Shown: positions 38,201 through 51,000, numbered from the stretch's first letter. The stretch: 64,000 nucleotides of DNA from Pithys albifrons albifrons (GCF_047495875.1 NC_092461.1:92448431-92512430); one strand, 5' to 3'. Notes: generated from the letters alone by a model not told the origin. Program-made: numbers and translations.

Positions 38201-41200
38201 CTGTCTCTGCCCAGCATGGGAGGGAATCTCCTGTCTCTAAAAAAAAACAACTTTCTTTTTGTACTGCTGGCCCTAACCTGATGTACTGAACTGCTGGGCA
38301 AGGCAGAACTCATTTACCGTCTCACTGCTGCCAAGGTCATGACCATGTTCTTCAGATTAGTAGCTGGAAGTGAGAACAGAGGGTTCTTCCTGTTGTCAGA
38401 CTTCACTGTTTTCAAATCTTACTCATTTGGGAGTACATGTTTCCCATTCCAGTGCTGATTTGGTCCTGCCTTTCTCTCTAATCTGAGGGGCTTGGACCCT
38501 CTCAGTCCCCTGTTCATAATCACTCATCCAGAGCAGCCTGCTCACTACTTGCTGCATCCCCTTCACTGGATGCTGCAGCACACATCCCAGACAGAAAGCT
38601 ACTGCTGCTGTCACTGTAGGGAGGAGCATCATTTCTTGCACATGAGACCTGGATAGCAGTGTCTGAGGAGTTAGGTCAGGGTATAGGCTGCTAGAGTACT
38701 GGGGATGAGGACCTCATCAGGAAAAAGGGATTGTCTCCTGTTGGATCACTGCCCTTTTAGCTCTTTGTGAGCTGTACTCCTGTTTAGAAGTAACTCCTGC
38801 CAGCTACTGTGTCATGGCCTTGTGCCTCTCTGACTGCCTACTGGCAGCACCTTGTTTGCTGGCAGCTCCTGGTAGCAGCTGAAGGGGAAGCTGGATGTGG
38901 TTCTGCATCCTGGGAGAGGCACTCCATGCAGCTGGGGATCTCATGCTGTGTGTGAGCTGTGGTTCAGCTCTGCAGCCCTGCTGTGTGCTGTGTCCTCTTG
39001 AGCTGCTGCCAAATGACAAAAATGGCAAGCTACAGGAGAAGAGAAAACCAGAAAGATGGGACCTGTTGGACTGGAGTAATCGGGTTTTGTGGTTTTTTTC
39101 TTTCCTCCGTTTAAACTGCAGTAATTAATTTATATTCAAGCTGCCTAGAATTCAGTCTTTCACTGTTGATTTCATGTGATTTACATAGCCTCTCTTATTA
39201 TTGAATTGACTTTCTTCTTTCAAGTGCCTGACTCAGATGTAGATGAACTCATTTCTTCCCTTTCTATCTATAAAAAAAAGTATTTTCTGACAGTATTTCC
39301 ATTTATTGCATTTTTTGGAAGGCTTATATTGTTGAAAGGTATTAGTTCAAAAGTAAGATAATAAAATGTGGTTTACTTTAATTTGAAGATTCTGAAGGAG
39401 AATTTTAAAACTTATGAATTATAAACAGCTGTTCAGTTAAATACTTCCACAAGCATAAGAAAAATTTGAGTGAAACTAGTATGTCCTAATATACAAGCAT
39501 GTGCAACAATGCTTCTGCACTTGATGTCTGACTATGCAGTTATGTTTTCTTCATGCCTTTTTTTCCTGTCTTTTCACAGGAGCAGCTTTTACTGAAGGGC
39601 TGTCTAGTGGTTTAAGCACTTCTGTAGCTGTATTCTGCCATGAATTACCTCATGAGCTGGGTAAGTCCCCAGTATTTCCATCCACTGCATGTATATGTAC
39701 TTTGAGGTGCACATGGGAGAATGAATGATTTTAATCTGTGGCACTGTAAAATTTGATCAGAAAACTTCATCTGTGTCAGATTGTCTATTCAAGAATATTT
39801 TTGATTTACTAAAGACTGTTTTAAACATTTCTTAATATAAATAATCTTACTTTTTAAAATTGAAATATTTCAGCTACTTTGTTTAAAACTTGTTTGCAGT
39901 TACTTACAGGTTTTTCTATTTCAGTTATAGTTTTTATTCCCCTTTTATATAAGTTGTGAATTACAGGAGAATGCATGACAGCATTTGCTTCTCTCACATC
40001 TCTAATTTTATTCTTGTCCTTGTGCTGCAAGAAGGAAGGTCATGATTGGTAAAACTACTTTCCACATAACATTTGCTGCTTTTTCATTAAGTCTTGCAAA
40101 GAACTGCTGTAGCTCTAAATTAAACTTGAAACTTCTTAGAATTTTGAATGTGAAACTGGTGGGTTTTTTTCTTAGCTGTCGTGGTCACAGTCATACTTGG
40201 TGTATAGAATGAAGAAACCAAAGTTTGCCTGCACTTTTTTAAGGTTTAATTCCCTAGGGGGTCGAATGTTCACTTTCATTTAAAGGAGCTTGTAAACCAC
40301 GATGTGTAAACAGTGACCTGTATATATTAAACACTTTGATAGATTTATACAGTACTGTTATCAAGAGGTATATTATTCTGGAGAAAACATACCTGATTTT
40401 ATGACTTGGGAGAAGTTGTCTTGTTCATATTGATCATGAAACCTTGTATTAATTACATGTACTAAGTGTTGTTAATTCATGTTATCAATCTGATAATTTT
40501 AGATTCAACTGTAAGAGAAATCTTCAAAAATTTAAATCATACTTTTCAATTAGCACAGACCACTTGGTACAAAATACCTTCTTTAGCAGAGGACATGAAG
40601 TGACATAGGAATATTGAAACAAGTGGGACTAGCTGAAGGTAGCTGGGATTAAAATTTGATCATTGTTAATGCTAAACAATATATATAATATACCAGTTCA
40701 TCTTAATTGCAGTATCTTGTAGGAAAAGCTGTTGTAACAAATTACTCAACTCAGCTTTGAAGATCACTTTTGTGTACTTTAACTGTAGATAACTTACATA
40801 GAATCCATTTCATTTCCAAGTATTAGGTTTATATTACTCTGGTTTAGAAGAAATCTGTTCTGAATTACAGAAAACCTGATTTTGGCTGGTAGTTTATCAT
40901 TCCTTCAAGTAAAACTAAAATTTTAAGGATCATTTACAGAAATTAATAAAGAAGTTATTTCTAAATTTATGCAACAGGCTTAAAGTACAAAGAGCAGTTA
41001 CAGGGTAATACATGGAATAATCACCATTGCTTTATGCAGTCAAGGGGGGATATTTTATTTTAGAAACTTCTTTAGAACACTCATGTGTATCAAGTACTTC
41101 ACCATGTTACAGCAGTGGTTTAAATGCAAACTACACTAAGATATAAAATTTTAAAGAACGTCCAAAGCAGGGTTATGGAGACAGTGAAGGGCCTTGGAGA

Positions 41201-42908
41201 GAGGCCATATAAGGAGTGGCTGAGGTCACTTGGTGTGTTCAGCCTGGAGAAGAGGTTCAGGGGAGACCTCATTGCAGTCTACAATTTCTTCACGAGGGGA
41301 AGCAGAGGGACAGGCACTGATCGCTTCTCTGTGGTGACCAAGGACTGGACCCGAAGGAAAGGTCTGAAGTTATGTCAAGGGAGGTTTAGGTTGGATATCA
41401 GGAAAAGATTCTTTACCCAGAGGGTGGTTGAGCACTGGAAGAGGCTCCCCAGGAACGTGGTCACAGTACCAAGCCTGACAGAGTTCAGCAATCATTTGGA
41501 CAATGCTCTCAGGCATGTGGTGTGACTCCTGGGGATGGTCCTGTGCCAGGAGTTGGACCAAGTGATCCTTGTGGGTCCCTTCCAACTCAGGTTATTCTCT
41601 GATTTGGTGCAAAAGCTGCTGCTTCTAAAAATCCTAGGACTTTAAGGTTATAAACTAAGTGTTTACTACTTGTTGTTCTTCATATGCACCCTTTAATTCT
41701 CTGCCCTGGAGTGATCTCTGATTTTATGAAGGAAAAACAATAAGGCGAATGGCAGCATAAATATAGCTTAGTAATCTTGTAAGTAAGAGAACCCATGAAT
41801 ACTGTAATAGTTCCTTGAGAATGAAAGCTTTCTTGTTTTTTCCCTGCTGTAGGAGACTTTGCTGTGCTTCTGAAAGCGGGTATGACTGTCAAGCAGGCTG
41901 TGCTGTACAATGCTCTGTCTGCTATGCTGGCCTACCTTGGAATGGCGACTGGGATCCTCATCGGGCATTATGCAGACAATGTCTCCATGTGGATATTTGC
42001 ACTTACTGCTGGCTTGTTCATGTATGTGGCTCTTGTGGATATGGTAAGTGGCTAGACTTACTTGAATTTTATGTAACCCAAGTTAAGAATTAATGCTAAT
42101 TTTATTTTCATCTCAAATTCTTCCTTCTCCCTCAATTAACTTTCACTGTGCTTAGAGGTGCTGGCTGCTGTAAGGGCTCAGTTAAATGTTAAGGTGAAAG
42201 TGCTTTTATTTAGACATCTATAGGAACAGAGACAAACAGAGACAGTTAACAGTAAAGACTTCACTGCTGACAGGGGCCAGCATAGCAGATAGTGGTGAGA
42301 CTGCAAGTTGCACACTTCAGCACTACCAAACTTGCTTCAACCTTTGCATGGAATCATTACTGTGGGATGAAGACAGGTATCTTTTAAAATGTATATTGTA
42401 CCCCCAGAAGTAGTTTGTACCAAGTGGATGTACTTTGTGAAAGCTTAACTGTCATCTTAAGAATGTGTGGCTTGATCAAATCACTTATTAAGTAATCATA
42501 TCCTGAGTAAATGGTGGACTTAAGACATCGGCATAATTGTCATGAAAACAATAGTTAGAACATTAGGGGTTTCCTCTGTCTGTAACTATGAAAGTAGGCT
42601 CTGACAATATTGTCCATGTTGAGTAGCAATATTAAAGCAGCTGACAAGAAGGACTAGAGAAGTAAGACTCCACTACCTTCTGCCTCATGACTGAAGAACT
42701 GAGTTTGAAGTGGTTGTTTATTTTGAAGGCATTTAACACTTTCATGTTTGTTTAGGTACCTGAAATGCTCCACAATGATGCCAGTGATCATGGATGTAGC
42801 CGCTGGGGATACTTCCTGTTACAGAATGCTGGGATTCTCTTGGGTTTTGGGATAATGCTGCTTATCTCAGTGTTTGAACATAAGATTGTATTCAGCATAA
42901 ACCTGTAA
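26286..42908 (+). CDS. SLC39A6: SLC39A6 (ZIP6/LIV-1), zinc importer, complete
   Basis: Plasma-membrane Zn2+ importer of the LIV-1 branch of ZIP transporters. Coding exons: 26286-27050, 28221-28401, 28543-28712, 29598-29810, 31450-31519, 33536-33913, 39580-39660, 41853-42043, 42756-42908; all introns are GT-AG, phases agree, and the product is 733 residues (human about 755). Exon one holds a signal peptide (residues 1-20), the PrP-like ectodomain start with [20 protein letters not shown], and a His/Asp-rich run (about residues 97-125). Later come TM1 ([19 protein letters not shown]), a cytosolic His-rich loop ([19 protein letters not shown]), TM4 with DGLHNFSDG, and TM5 with the LIV-1 metalloprotease-like motif [10 protein letters not shown], whose G and D are split over a splice site. 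Metal-site residues are intact. The start ATG begins a signal peptide and follows the acceptor at 26,255-26,256. The cytosolic segment in exon five is shorter than in human. Confidence 0.96.
26569..26652 (+). repeat. SLC39A6: CATGAT/CACGAT hexamer run encoding the His/Asp-rich zinc-binding tract of ZIP6
   Basis: The coding exon holds near-tandem CATGATCACGAT-type repeats giving alternating His and Asp ([21 protein letters not shown]). Such tracts in LIV-1 ZIPs are thought to collect zinc outside the cell. Being a short coding repeat, it is likely to vary in length between species or alleles. Confidence 0.85.
27051..28220. other. SLC39A6 intron after the first coding exon
   Basis: The frame of the first coding exon stays open for 47 codons past the donor, which could give a truncated secreted ectodomain if the intron is retained. 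No repeat was recognised. Confidence 0.6.
30590..30655 (-). repeat. CR1 LINE 3' tail, antisense
   Basis: AATCATAGAATGGTTTAGG, then TTGGAAAGGACCTTAAAGGT, is the reverse complement of the CR1 3' terminus. It lies in the SLC39A6 intron between 29,810 and 31,450. Confidence 0.9.
31733..32446 (-). mobile_element. Solo LTR in SLC39A6 intron, antisense
   Basis: Read on the minus strand it begins TGTCCTAGTTCAGC (from 32,446) and ends in AACACA (31,733), the TG...CA signature. GAAGT flanks it on both sides (31,728-31,732 and 32,447-32,451), a 5-bp target duplication. A minus-strand ATTAAA near 31,809 could serve as its poly(A) signal. Open frames of 73-102 codons inside are fortuitous. It lies between coding exons 31,450-31,519 and 33,536-33,913, opposite to the gene, the orientation usually tolerated in introns. 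Confidence 0.85.
34935..34985 (+). repeat. CR1-type 3' tail fragment
   Basis: TTGATATTAGGGC, then TTTTCCAGCCTAAATGATTC and TGTGATTC, matches the CR1 3' end. It lies in the long SLC39A6 intron after 33,913. Confidence 0.75.
36590..38060 (-). repeat. Long, old CR1 LINE copy, antisense
   Basis: The order of diverged phrases is that of the CR1 ORF2 antisense: CCAGATCATTTGCAAAGATA, a GAGATAGTGTCAGAA part, CAGCATGATCTTTCCAGGAA, CTTTGCCTTTCTTAAAGATG, a GCTCCAGCTGGGCTTTGGTG part, CAAAGTCTGCTTTGTTAAAG, and GAGCAGCAGGTCAGTTAGAA. Reverse transcriptase runs into the endonuclease region going right. It may extend to about 39,000, where I cannot match it confidently. The frames here, such as 37,138-37,401, are not genes. 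It lies in the SLC39A6 intron 33,914-39,579. Confidence 0.75.
41145..41605 (+). repeat. CR1 LINE 3' end, sense
   Basis: A 133-codon open frame ends in the C-terminal part of the CR1 ORF2 protein ([20 protein letters not shown], then [14 protein letters not shown]). After its stop come the CR1 3' untranslated region and tail (GATCCTTGTGGGTCC). It is truncated at 5' and fairly young because the frame is still open. It sits in the SLC39A6 intron just before the exon at 41,853. Confidence 0.93.
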
Positions 42909-44105
42909 TCCTAGCTGCCAGGAAGACAGCTTGGTGTTAAATTATAAGTAGTAGGGATTTTTTCTATTAAACTCCTTATTGGAGAGGTACGTTTGATATA
43001 GACTAGATACTTTTATTGGTGTGCTTTGTTGTTGTGCCCTTCCCTCCCTTCTCCCTGGATAGAAACAAACACTGTAAAGTTTTGGGTTTTGTTTTTTTTT
43101 ACTTGGGTTTTAGCATTGCTTATGGTACTGTGGAAAGTTGTACTTTGTAAAACATGGTGCAAGTACCAAATCTGTATTGTCTGGAGGGTTAAGTTGGGGT
43201 TTTTTTACTAAATTTATTTACTGTATGTTATTATATGTAATGTTTTTTTGATTCAATGGTTTTGTTAGTTTAAATAGGTAAAACAACAGTGGTTTTTATT
43301 TTAGCACAATCAAAATCAGTGGGTACAAAGCACAGCGAGCAGTGTAAAATGAGAAAAAGACATGTGATGGATAGCATGTGTTTATATTGGTAGACACTCC
43401 TCTCCTCTTCATTCAGCTAGTAGTTTATATGGAATGGCAGGTGACTCTATCCTTTGCAGTGGTGGCCCTCTCAGTAGCTTGTGGATTCCCAGTTGGTTTG
43501 TACTCCAAACGAATTATTATGAAATAATGTTCTAAGTGTTTGCATCAAATGTTTTACTTGTTTCAGTCCTTCTGATACCAGTTGCTTTTCACTGATTTTT
43601 CAAATTGGCAACAAAGTACAGCTATGAAATGGTAAAAGCATAGCTCTAAAATACATGAATTCCACCAAAAGGCTTTAAAAGCAATACTATATCCCACTCA
43701 CACTGCCTGAAATGACAAAGATGTATTAAAGCCTGTTTAATATCAGGGGGAGGAGTGCTACAGGCTGAGATAAAACAGTCATTTACTGTAACAGCTTCCT
43801 GAAGTAAAGTGTTGTTTACTTTGGGAAAATGAGCTGAGTGGGAGAGCTGCCTACCTCTAGTTCAGTGTGATTGCACACAAACCTGTGCTTGCAAAGCAGT
43901 TACATTCTTTGTGAGAACTGCAGCTGAGAAATCCAAAATACCAAAATTTCTCTGACAGTATAGATAGGGAAACAGCATGTTAAGGACAACAGGTTTATAC
44001 TTAGGTTATGTAGTTTGAGCTTACAGTCTTAATTTTTTTAACCACCCTGAATGTAACTGAAGGAAGAAAGCTGAAAAAAAATAGCAAAATAAATAAATTC
44101 TGCAT
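42909..44105 (+). other. SLC39A6: Likely SLC39A6 3' untranslated region
   Basis: It directly follows the stop codon. Overlapping AATAAATAAA at about 44,089-44,098 is a plausible poly(A) signal. The exact end is not determinable here. Confidence 0.5.
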
Positions 44106-47100
44106 TTGCAGGGAAAGGTGAATATTAGACAAGTTTTATTTGATGAATAACAGAACTATGATATCTTACTAGCTGGTTTTAAAAATCCCGGAAATGCAAC
44201 AATTAGAGCTTCTTTCTGATCCACTCCTTCAAATCATCAGCTGAATAAAAATCTTGAACAACACAGAAGTATTTAATGATACTATGTCTGATAGGTTAAA
44301 CAGTCTGTTGGAGGCAAAAAACTATTCTATCTCTTCAGAAATAGATGTTTTCGATTAATTGAGAGGTTTGGGAGTTTTTTAGTAGCTGAGAACTGGGTAA
44401 CCCAGGAGTTTTTGCAGCCAATAGAATATTAGCTTCTCCTCCTCCAGTCTTTTCTCAGGTTAACAAGATTGAGGTTTAATCTTCTGCCCACAGTGATGAG
44501 ATTCTGTTCAGTGCCTCCTTTGAAGCCAGATAGTTGAGAAAGGTGTACTTCCTTCAGCTCTGCTAATGCATCCTGAAGGCAGCACTAAGCTATGATGGGG
44601 TCTTACCACCTCCCCTGTATCTGCACATGTATGAACTCATGTTTGTCTTTGCTTGATGAGCAGTTGTTTGGAGAGAAGCAGAAGTCCCTTCTGGAAGCAC
44701 TCATTTTCCTCCCCCTAAACTTAATTTTCATCACTAGAAGCTACTCTGGTGCTTGACCTTCATCTCTAACAAGAACAGTGACAAAATGTAGGTGCATTTG
44801 CTCCCTTCATCAAGCACTTTACATTCTGTATATCTTCTATTCTATGCTATTGCATTTGGATTAAACCTCTGGACTTTTGTTAGAAGCACACCTCTGAACA
44901 GAGTCATGCCATGGTACAACAGCCATCTGCTGTGTTTGTGTAGCATCTCCTTGATCACCCATCCTGTGCTGTCTTTACTCTTTTCTTAGAGCAGTCATAT
45001 TCTAGTGAGTTAGTGAAGCTTGAATTAGTACTATTTATGAGTATGACGAAAAATTGATAGATATATTTAGCCATTGCTTGTGCATCTTCCATGCACTTTA
45101 ACTGTTAGCTTATTTGAACTCTCAGAAGAAAAGGCTATCTGTGGTTTTTGTCTTAACTCTAATGATAATTTTGCCCTTACTTCTGTGTTCCTTTTTTTAA
45201 CTTCAGGGTAGCTAAACTGTGCATGAACCCACCTGCTGATCTTCATCTTTCTCTTTCCACCTCTAGTGCTTGAATACCATAATGTTTGGCTGGTCAAAAG
45301 CTGTTTCTTTTCTGTCATGTGCACATCATTGCCTCATTCTTTGGAAAAACAGGTCCAGCCAGCCATGCTGACACACATACACACACACTAAACCTGTCAA
45401 GTGGAATTTTTTCATGCATTTTCCTATACTGACCTCCAGTCTTGGCAGTCCCACCTCATTCCAGATCTCTCAAAATATTGCTGCTTTTGCCCTGGAGGTG
45501 TTCCTGATGTATCTTAGTACAGCTGAATGTGTCACTCTTTGGAGCAATCTGATTTGACCCTGACCTGTCTAAATGAGTCTTGCCTTTGCTGGGATAATAG
45601 TGCTGGTCACCATCAGTGCTGATGTGCCTCAGTTTGTGCTCCTGTACTGCTCCTCATGGGCAGCACATTTTCCTAAGGAAAAAAAAACACAGCAAGATTT
45701 CTCCCTGCCTTTCCTCCAGGCTTCTCATTGTGACTCTGTTCTGCGTGGTGCAGTTTCTGGGATGCAGCCTCACAGTGTCCTTGGAGGTGTTGTAGGGCTT
45801 GGGCATGTGTTTACTCATGTGTGCCCTTGAGCCCATGGGGCTTTCACCTTCTGTCTTGCACTCTCAGTTGGCACAGAAATCTGGCATGCTCCATCTCTGT
45901 GGTCCTGAGGGATCTCAGACTTGACTAAGCTGTTTGCTTTGAATTTTTTACTAGCCTATAACCATAGTAGCTGCCAGTTCAGCTGGACTGCTCTTGTCCA
46001 CGTGCTGGATATGACACAGGAAGCGGATGCATGGCCTAGTGTTGCTCAGGCGACTTTAAGATCAATGACTAAATGATGGAGATAAATGTACAAATTTCAG
46101 TCAGTGTTTCCAAGTGGGTGGTTGGCTGGCTTTTGATGTATGTGATCAACTGACATTAAAATAGCTGCATATCAAAACACATTGCTAATGTAACAATACG
46201 AAAAATGAATTGCCTTTAAAAAAGCATGTGGGCAGAAATGTCTTTCCCGTAAAAACAAGTGTATTCAACCCATTCAGTGCTCTTCAATGATTGATGGAGA
46301 GATGTCCATGACAGACGGCTGTCCAAACTAGTAATTGAGAAGACTATTGACTGACACTTGCTATAGTTTTGTACCAGCAAGAGGACAAAAAATAGGGGGT
46401 GTTTTGGGTTTGGATTTGTTTGTTTGTGTTGTTGTTTTATTGGAGTTTTTTTGTCAGCCTTATAAAGTAGAATCTGCAATGTTGCAGTGTACTCATGTTG
46501 AAAATACTCACGGTTTGGCAAACGGATGGGGCAGAGCCTCTGAGCAGCTCTTTATTTTTATGTGTATATTTTTATGCAGCAGTTTGTAATGTGCCTGACT
46601 ATTCTGGCTGATAAATGGAAGCATCTGTTTTGCCTATCTGTCTATAGCTTAATTATGGTACAGACCTTAATTTTTATATGTGGTTACAGCTGCCTTTAGT
46701 GTAAAGTCAAACAATGCTGTAATCAGTTTTTGTTGGGTTTTTTTGGTAACACATTCTTCTAATAATTTTGGCCTGTATTTGTACAGAAAAGGTGTCACAT
46801 GTAGTTACTCTGTGCAGGGAGTCAGAACAAAGGTGTGGAAGTTACTAAGTTCTCACGTGCCTGGCTTGTGGGTTCAGGTGCCGGTACAGTTTCTCTGCTC
46901 CTTTGTGGCTAAATATGATGGCAAGTGTGTATTTATGTTTATATAGAACACAGCCAAGGATAAAATGTAATTCAAAGGCTAAAATGGAATTCACAGAGGC
47001 TCTCCTGCTGCCTGAACTGAGACACCAGCACAACTAAACTTTCTGTGGAAAAAGTGTTGCCACAAGCGAGAAACAAAACCATGTTTTAATGAAATGTGCT

Positions 47101-47305
47101 GTTTACTTAAGGTACCTTTTCTCGTGTGTATATATTGTGTTGCTGTTACCGTGTTTCTGAGTGCTGGAGAAAATAAACCACTGAACCAAATGCTGGGTTT
47201 TGAGCGTTTTTCTCACGGATGCAGATATGGCGAAAGATGCTACATCTTTCGTTTACTTACTTTCTCGGAGAAAAAAGAAAAATTAAAACCCAAAAGGTAA
47301 AATTG
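44106..47305. other. Intergenic stretch between SLC39A6 and ABITRAM
   Basis: Short CA repeats occur near 45,376. No ELP1 exon, which adjoins ABITRAM in human, was found on the minus strand. Open frames are short and without domains. Confidence 0.45.
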
Positions 47306-47309
47306 CATT

Positions 47310-48060
47310 TCCGTGGCGTTTCCCGGGCCGGGGGGGAGGAGCGGGCCCGGCTGGCACCGCCTCTCCCGAAGCCGCCCTCCTTCCGTCATCGCGGTGCGCC
47401 GGCGGGTCGGGATGGATGGGATGGATGTGCCGGCCGGGATGCAGGCGCCGGGCCCGGGCGGCGCCGAGCGGTACTTCACGCGCTGGTACAAAGCAGGTAC
47501 CACTGGGCCGGGCTGGGCTGGGAGGGATGGAATGGGTGTGCCGGGCGGGATGCAGGCGGCACTGAGAGGTACTTTACGCACTTGTGCAAAGCAGATACGG
47601 CCGGGCCGGGCTGGGCTGGGCTGGGCTGGGTATGGATGGGATGGATGTGCCGGGCGGGATGCAGGCGGCACCGGGTGGTACTTTATGGACTGGTACAAAG
47701 CAGATACGGCCGGGCCGGAATGGGATAGGATGGGTCGGGCTGGAATGGATGGGATGGATGTGCCGGGCGGGATGCAGGCGGCACCGAGCGGTACTTTACG
47801 CACTGGTGCAAAGCAGATACGGCTGGGCCGGGATGGGATGGGATGGGGATGGATGGGATGGATGTGCCGGGCGGAGTGCAGGCGGCACCGGGCGGTGCTT
47901 TGCGCGCTGGTACAAAGCAGGTACCGCCAGGCCGGGCCGGGCCGGTGACTGGTGTTTGTGCCCTCGTTGCAGACGTGAAGGGGAGGCCGTGCGAGGACTT
48001 CTGCGTGCTGCAGCACTCCAACAGGCGAGTGGGGGCCGGCGCCCGCCCGGGTCTGACCCT
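47310..48060 (+). promoter_or_regulatory. ABITRAM: CpG island over ABITRAM exon 1 and exon 2
   Basis: GC-rich, CpG-dense stretch beginning just before the start codon at 47,412 and reaching past exon two. Part of its GC richness comes from the exon-one minisatellite. No TATA box was seen. Confidence 0.7.
47412..47945 (+). repeat. ABITRAM: Minisatellite made of about five copies of ABITRAM exon 1
   Basis: The unit carries the start region (GGATGGATGTGCCGG), GGGATGCAGGCGG, a CGGTACTTTACGC-type part, and AAAGCAG. AAAGCAG recurs at 47,490, 47,588, 47,697, 47,810 and 47,914, a period of 98-113 bases. Copy one is the true exon one with donor AAAGCAG/GTACC. Copies two to four have AAAGCAGATAC, so the GT donor is lost. 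Copy five again has AAAGCAG/GTACC, but its frame to the splice point is shifted. The long overlapping frames on both strands here result from the repeat. Confidence 0.88.
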
Positions 48061-51000
48061 GGGGCAGGGTCCGGCCTTTGTTTTACAGAATTTAATTGCT
48101 TTCCACTCAAAAGGGGAAGTGCGGGACTCAGCACTTGGGATGGGGCAACCCTGGATGTATGGACAGACTGGGGAATGAGATGCTGGAAAGCAGTGCCTTG
48201 GAAAGGGGCCTGGGGGCTCTGGTCGATGGCAAGTTGAATGTGAGTCGGCAGTGCCCTGGCAGCCAGGAGGGACATCCCTGTCCTGGGGGGCATCAGGCAC
48301 AGCATCGCTGGGGGTCAAGGGAGGGGACTGTCCCACTCTGCTCTGCACTGGGGCAGCCTCACCTGGAATATTGTGTGCAGTATTGGGCACCACAATATTG
48401 GAAAGATATTAAGCTGTTAGTGTCCAATGGAGGGCAACAAGGACTGTGAAGGGCCTTGAGGGGAAGCTGCGTGAGGAGTGGCTGAGGGCACTTGGTCTGT
48501 TCAGCCTGGAGGAGACTGAGGGGAGACCCCGTTGCAGTTACAACTTCCTTGTGAGGGTAACAGCAGGGGCAGGCATCAATCTCTTCTCTGTGGTGACCAG
48601 TGACAGGACCCGAGAGAATGAACTGAAGTTGTGCCAGGGGAGGTTTAGGTGGGATATCAGGAAAAGGTTCTTCACCCAGAGGGTGGTTGGGCTCTGGAAG
48701 AGGGTCCCCAGAGAAGTGGCCACAGCACCAAGCCTGACAGAGTTCAACAATCATTTGGACAATGCTCTCAGGTACAGGGTGTGACTCTTAGGGATGTCCT
48801 GTGCAAAGCCAGGAGTTGGGCTCAGTAATCCTTGTACGTTCCTTCCAACTTGGCATATTCTATGATCTGTGTACTATGGATGGTGAAGGCAAGACAGGAA
48901 AATGTTGTGCATTGCTTCTGCTTAGAAGTAGCTGGATATCCCCTTATTTGGAATAAATAAAGCCTGTACATGATTTTGAGTCTCATACCTCCCTTGGCTG
49001 CAGCCTATTGGGCCACTGAACCCAACTACTGTCCACACAAGAACCAGCAGTGCCACTGGCTCATGTGTTGAGGGAAGGTGAGGCTGCATTTCTGTCTCCA
49101 GTGGGCTGCCTGGTCCTCTTTTAAGAATTTGGTACAAGAGGAAGGGTGTGCTTGGCACAGGGCACAACCATCACCTTGCTGCAGCCTTTGGAGCTGGAGC
49201 TTCTCTGTGGCTGTTTTCTGCAGTTCTTTTGCATTCTTTCAAAACAGAAACCAGAATACCTGCGAATAGAAGGCGTGACAGCAACAAAGGACACCCTTGC
49301 ATTTGTACTAAATACTAAATATGTAGTTACTAGTCTCAGTTGTCTGATATAAACAACAGTTTAAATGCTGTTGATGTGAGGGAAAGGAAACAATTTGTTC
49401 AAATGTCTAAGAAGACTGTTTTGCTACTTTCAATTGTGAAATATCAGGGCCCTTGGCTTATATAAATGTTCTCTGAAGTATTTTACCCTCATTATGTGGC
49501 TGTGTTTGCTATTTCTAGGCAGTATAAAATTCTGGGATGATTTTTTTTGTTGTTTTGCAAGGTCTCAGCTCCAACAGATGACAGGTCAAATCCATGATTT
49601 GTCATCTTCCCCTGAGAAAAACGCTGGGGTGACCAGGAGGTGGCTTTGCTGCTGGGGCACGCTGAATGCATTCGCCAGGATCCAGCTCCCTCTTGTGGGA
49701 GCTGCACAGCCAGAAACTCCTTAGGAGGAGTGAGGGGAGATGGATGCAGCATTCTATGGGATCTGCTTTAGGTCAGAATGCAGTTTTCATTTGGTGTGGT
49801 ACAGCAGACATCAATATAGATAGGCAGAAAAGGTTGTGGAGCTTGCTTAGAGCACAAAAGAGCTTGGCCTCTCTTCTCTTTTGCAGAATCTGTGTCATCA
49901 CCTTGGCAGAAGCCCATCCTCTTCTTCAAAGTGGGAAAACAATTAAAAGCATTAATTACCAAATCAGTGCCAACTGTAGCAGACTTCAAAATAAGGTCTC
50001 TGGGAAGTCAAAAAGGGTATGGCTTTTTGTTTTTAGTTTTCATTTTAATCTCTCACACTGCCTAAGACTTTCTGTCCTTCCTAGGACAGAAACCTAGCCA
50101 GGTTACGTTTGCATTGTATTTTAAACCAGCTCCTCTACAGCTGAAGAATTGAGACTTCCTCAAGAGGTGCCTGTCTGCCTGTCCCAGCCAGAATCTTGCA
50201 GTGCTCCTACAGACTGGTGGTTTCCAGTGTTGCTCAAACCCCCTCGTTTTGAGTAATTTTTTTTCATAGTGTAGACAGGGACATAAACATCCCTGAAAAG
50301 ACAAAAATATACTTCCAAGAAAATGCCAAGGATTTGGAGACTGCTGTTTTTCTAAAGCTAATCCAGAGAGCAGATGGACCAGTTTAATGTGTTTCATGGT
50401 GGGTTTTTGAAATCAGCAGTGCTGTTTCTCTTCTCTCTCCTCTGATTTTAATCTGATCAAACTGCACATCTGCTATTCTGCAAGAAACTTAATTATGACT
50501 CAATCTGCAAGCTCTTAACAAGCTTCTATTTGATTTGTACATGTAACTAAGTTGGCATCTTCCCTTGTATAGAGAACACAGCTCTGTAACTTGCAATGAC
50601 CTGTAACTATCACACATCCATGCTTTCTGAGAAGCTTACAAACTTATGTTGCTGATGGTAATACTTTTAAAAGCCCCTTGTCATTAAAACTACATATATG
50701 TTTATTTGTTTTTCAAATGCAGGGAGCTCAGTTTTTAACAGAACTTGCCCCTCTGTGCAGGATATCTTCATCAGATGGAGAGGAATATACCATCTACAGG
50801 TAAGGTTTTCCCTTTTTCTTCTAACCTTGACCATACCATGCACATCTACTGAATCTAAACACTTTTGCAGTTGTATACGAGGGCGGCTGATAGAAGTGAA
50901 TGAAAACATTCTTAGCAATCCTGCCCTTCTGCAAGAAAAGGTAACACACTTTCTTGCTTTTTATTTTCTAACTTTTATTTCCCAGCTAATTTCAGTCTTG

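Noticed and set aside
36600..39128. Open frames in the large SLC39A6 intron
   Set aside because: Most of the stretch is an old antisense CR1 copy; the remainder shows no domain.
41124..41525. 133-codon open frame read as a gene
   Set aside because: It is the end of the CR1 LINE ORF2 with its 3' tail following, a truncated retrotransposon.
47240..48393. Overlapping frames of 111-258 codons on both strands
   Set aside because: They arise from the exon-one minisatellite and the following CR1, repeating the same short peptide in shifted frames.
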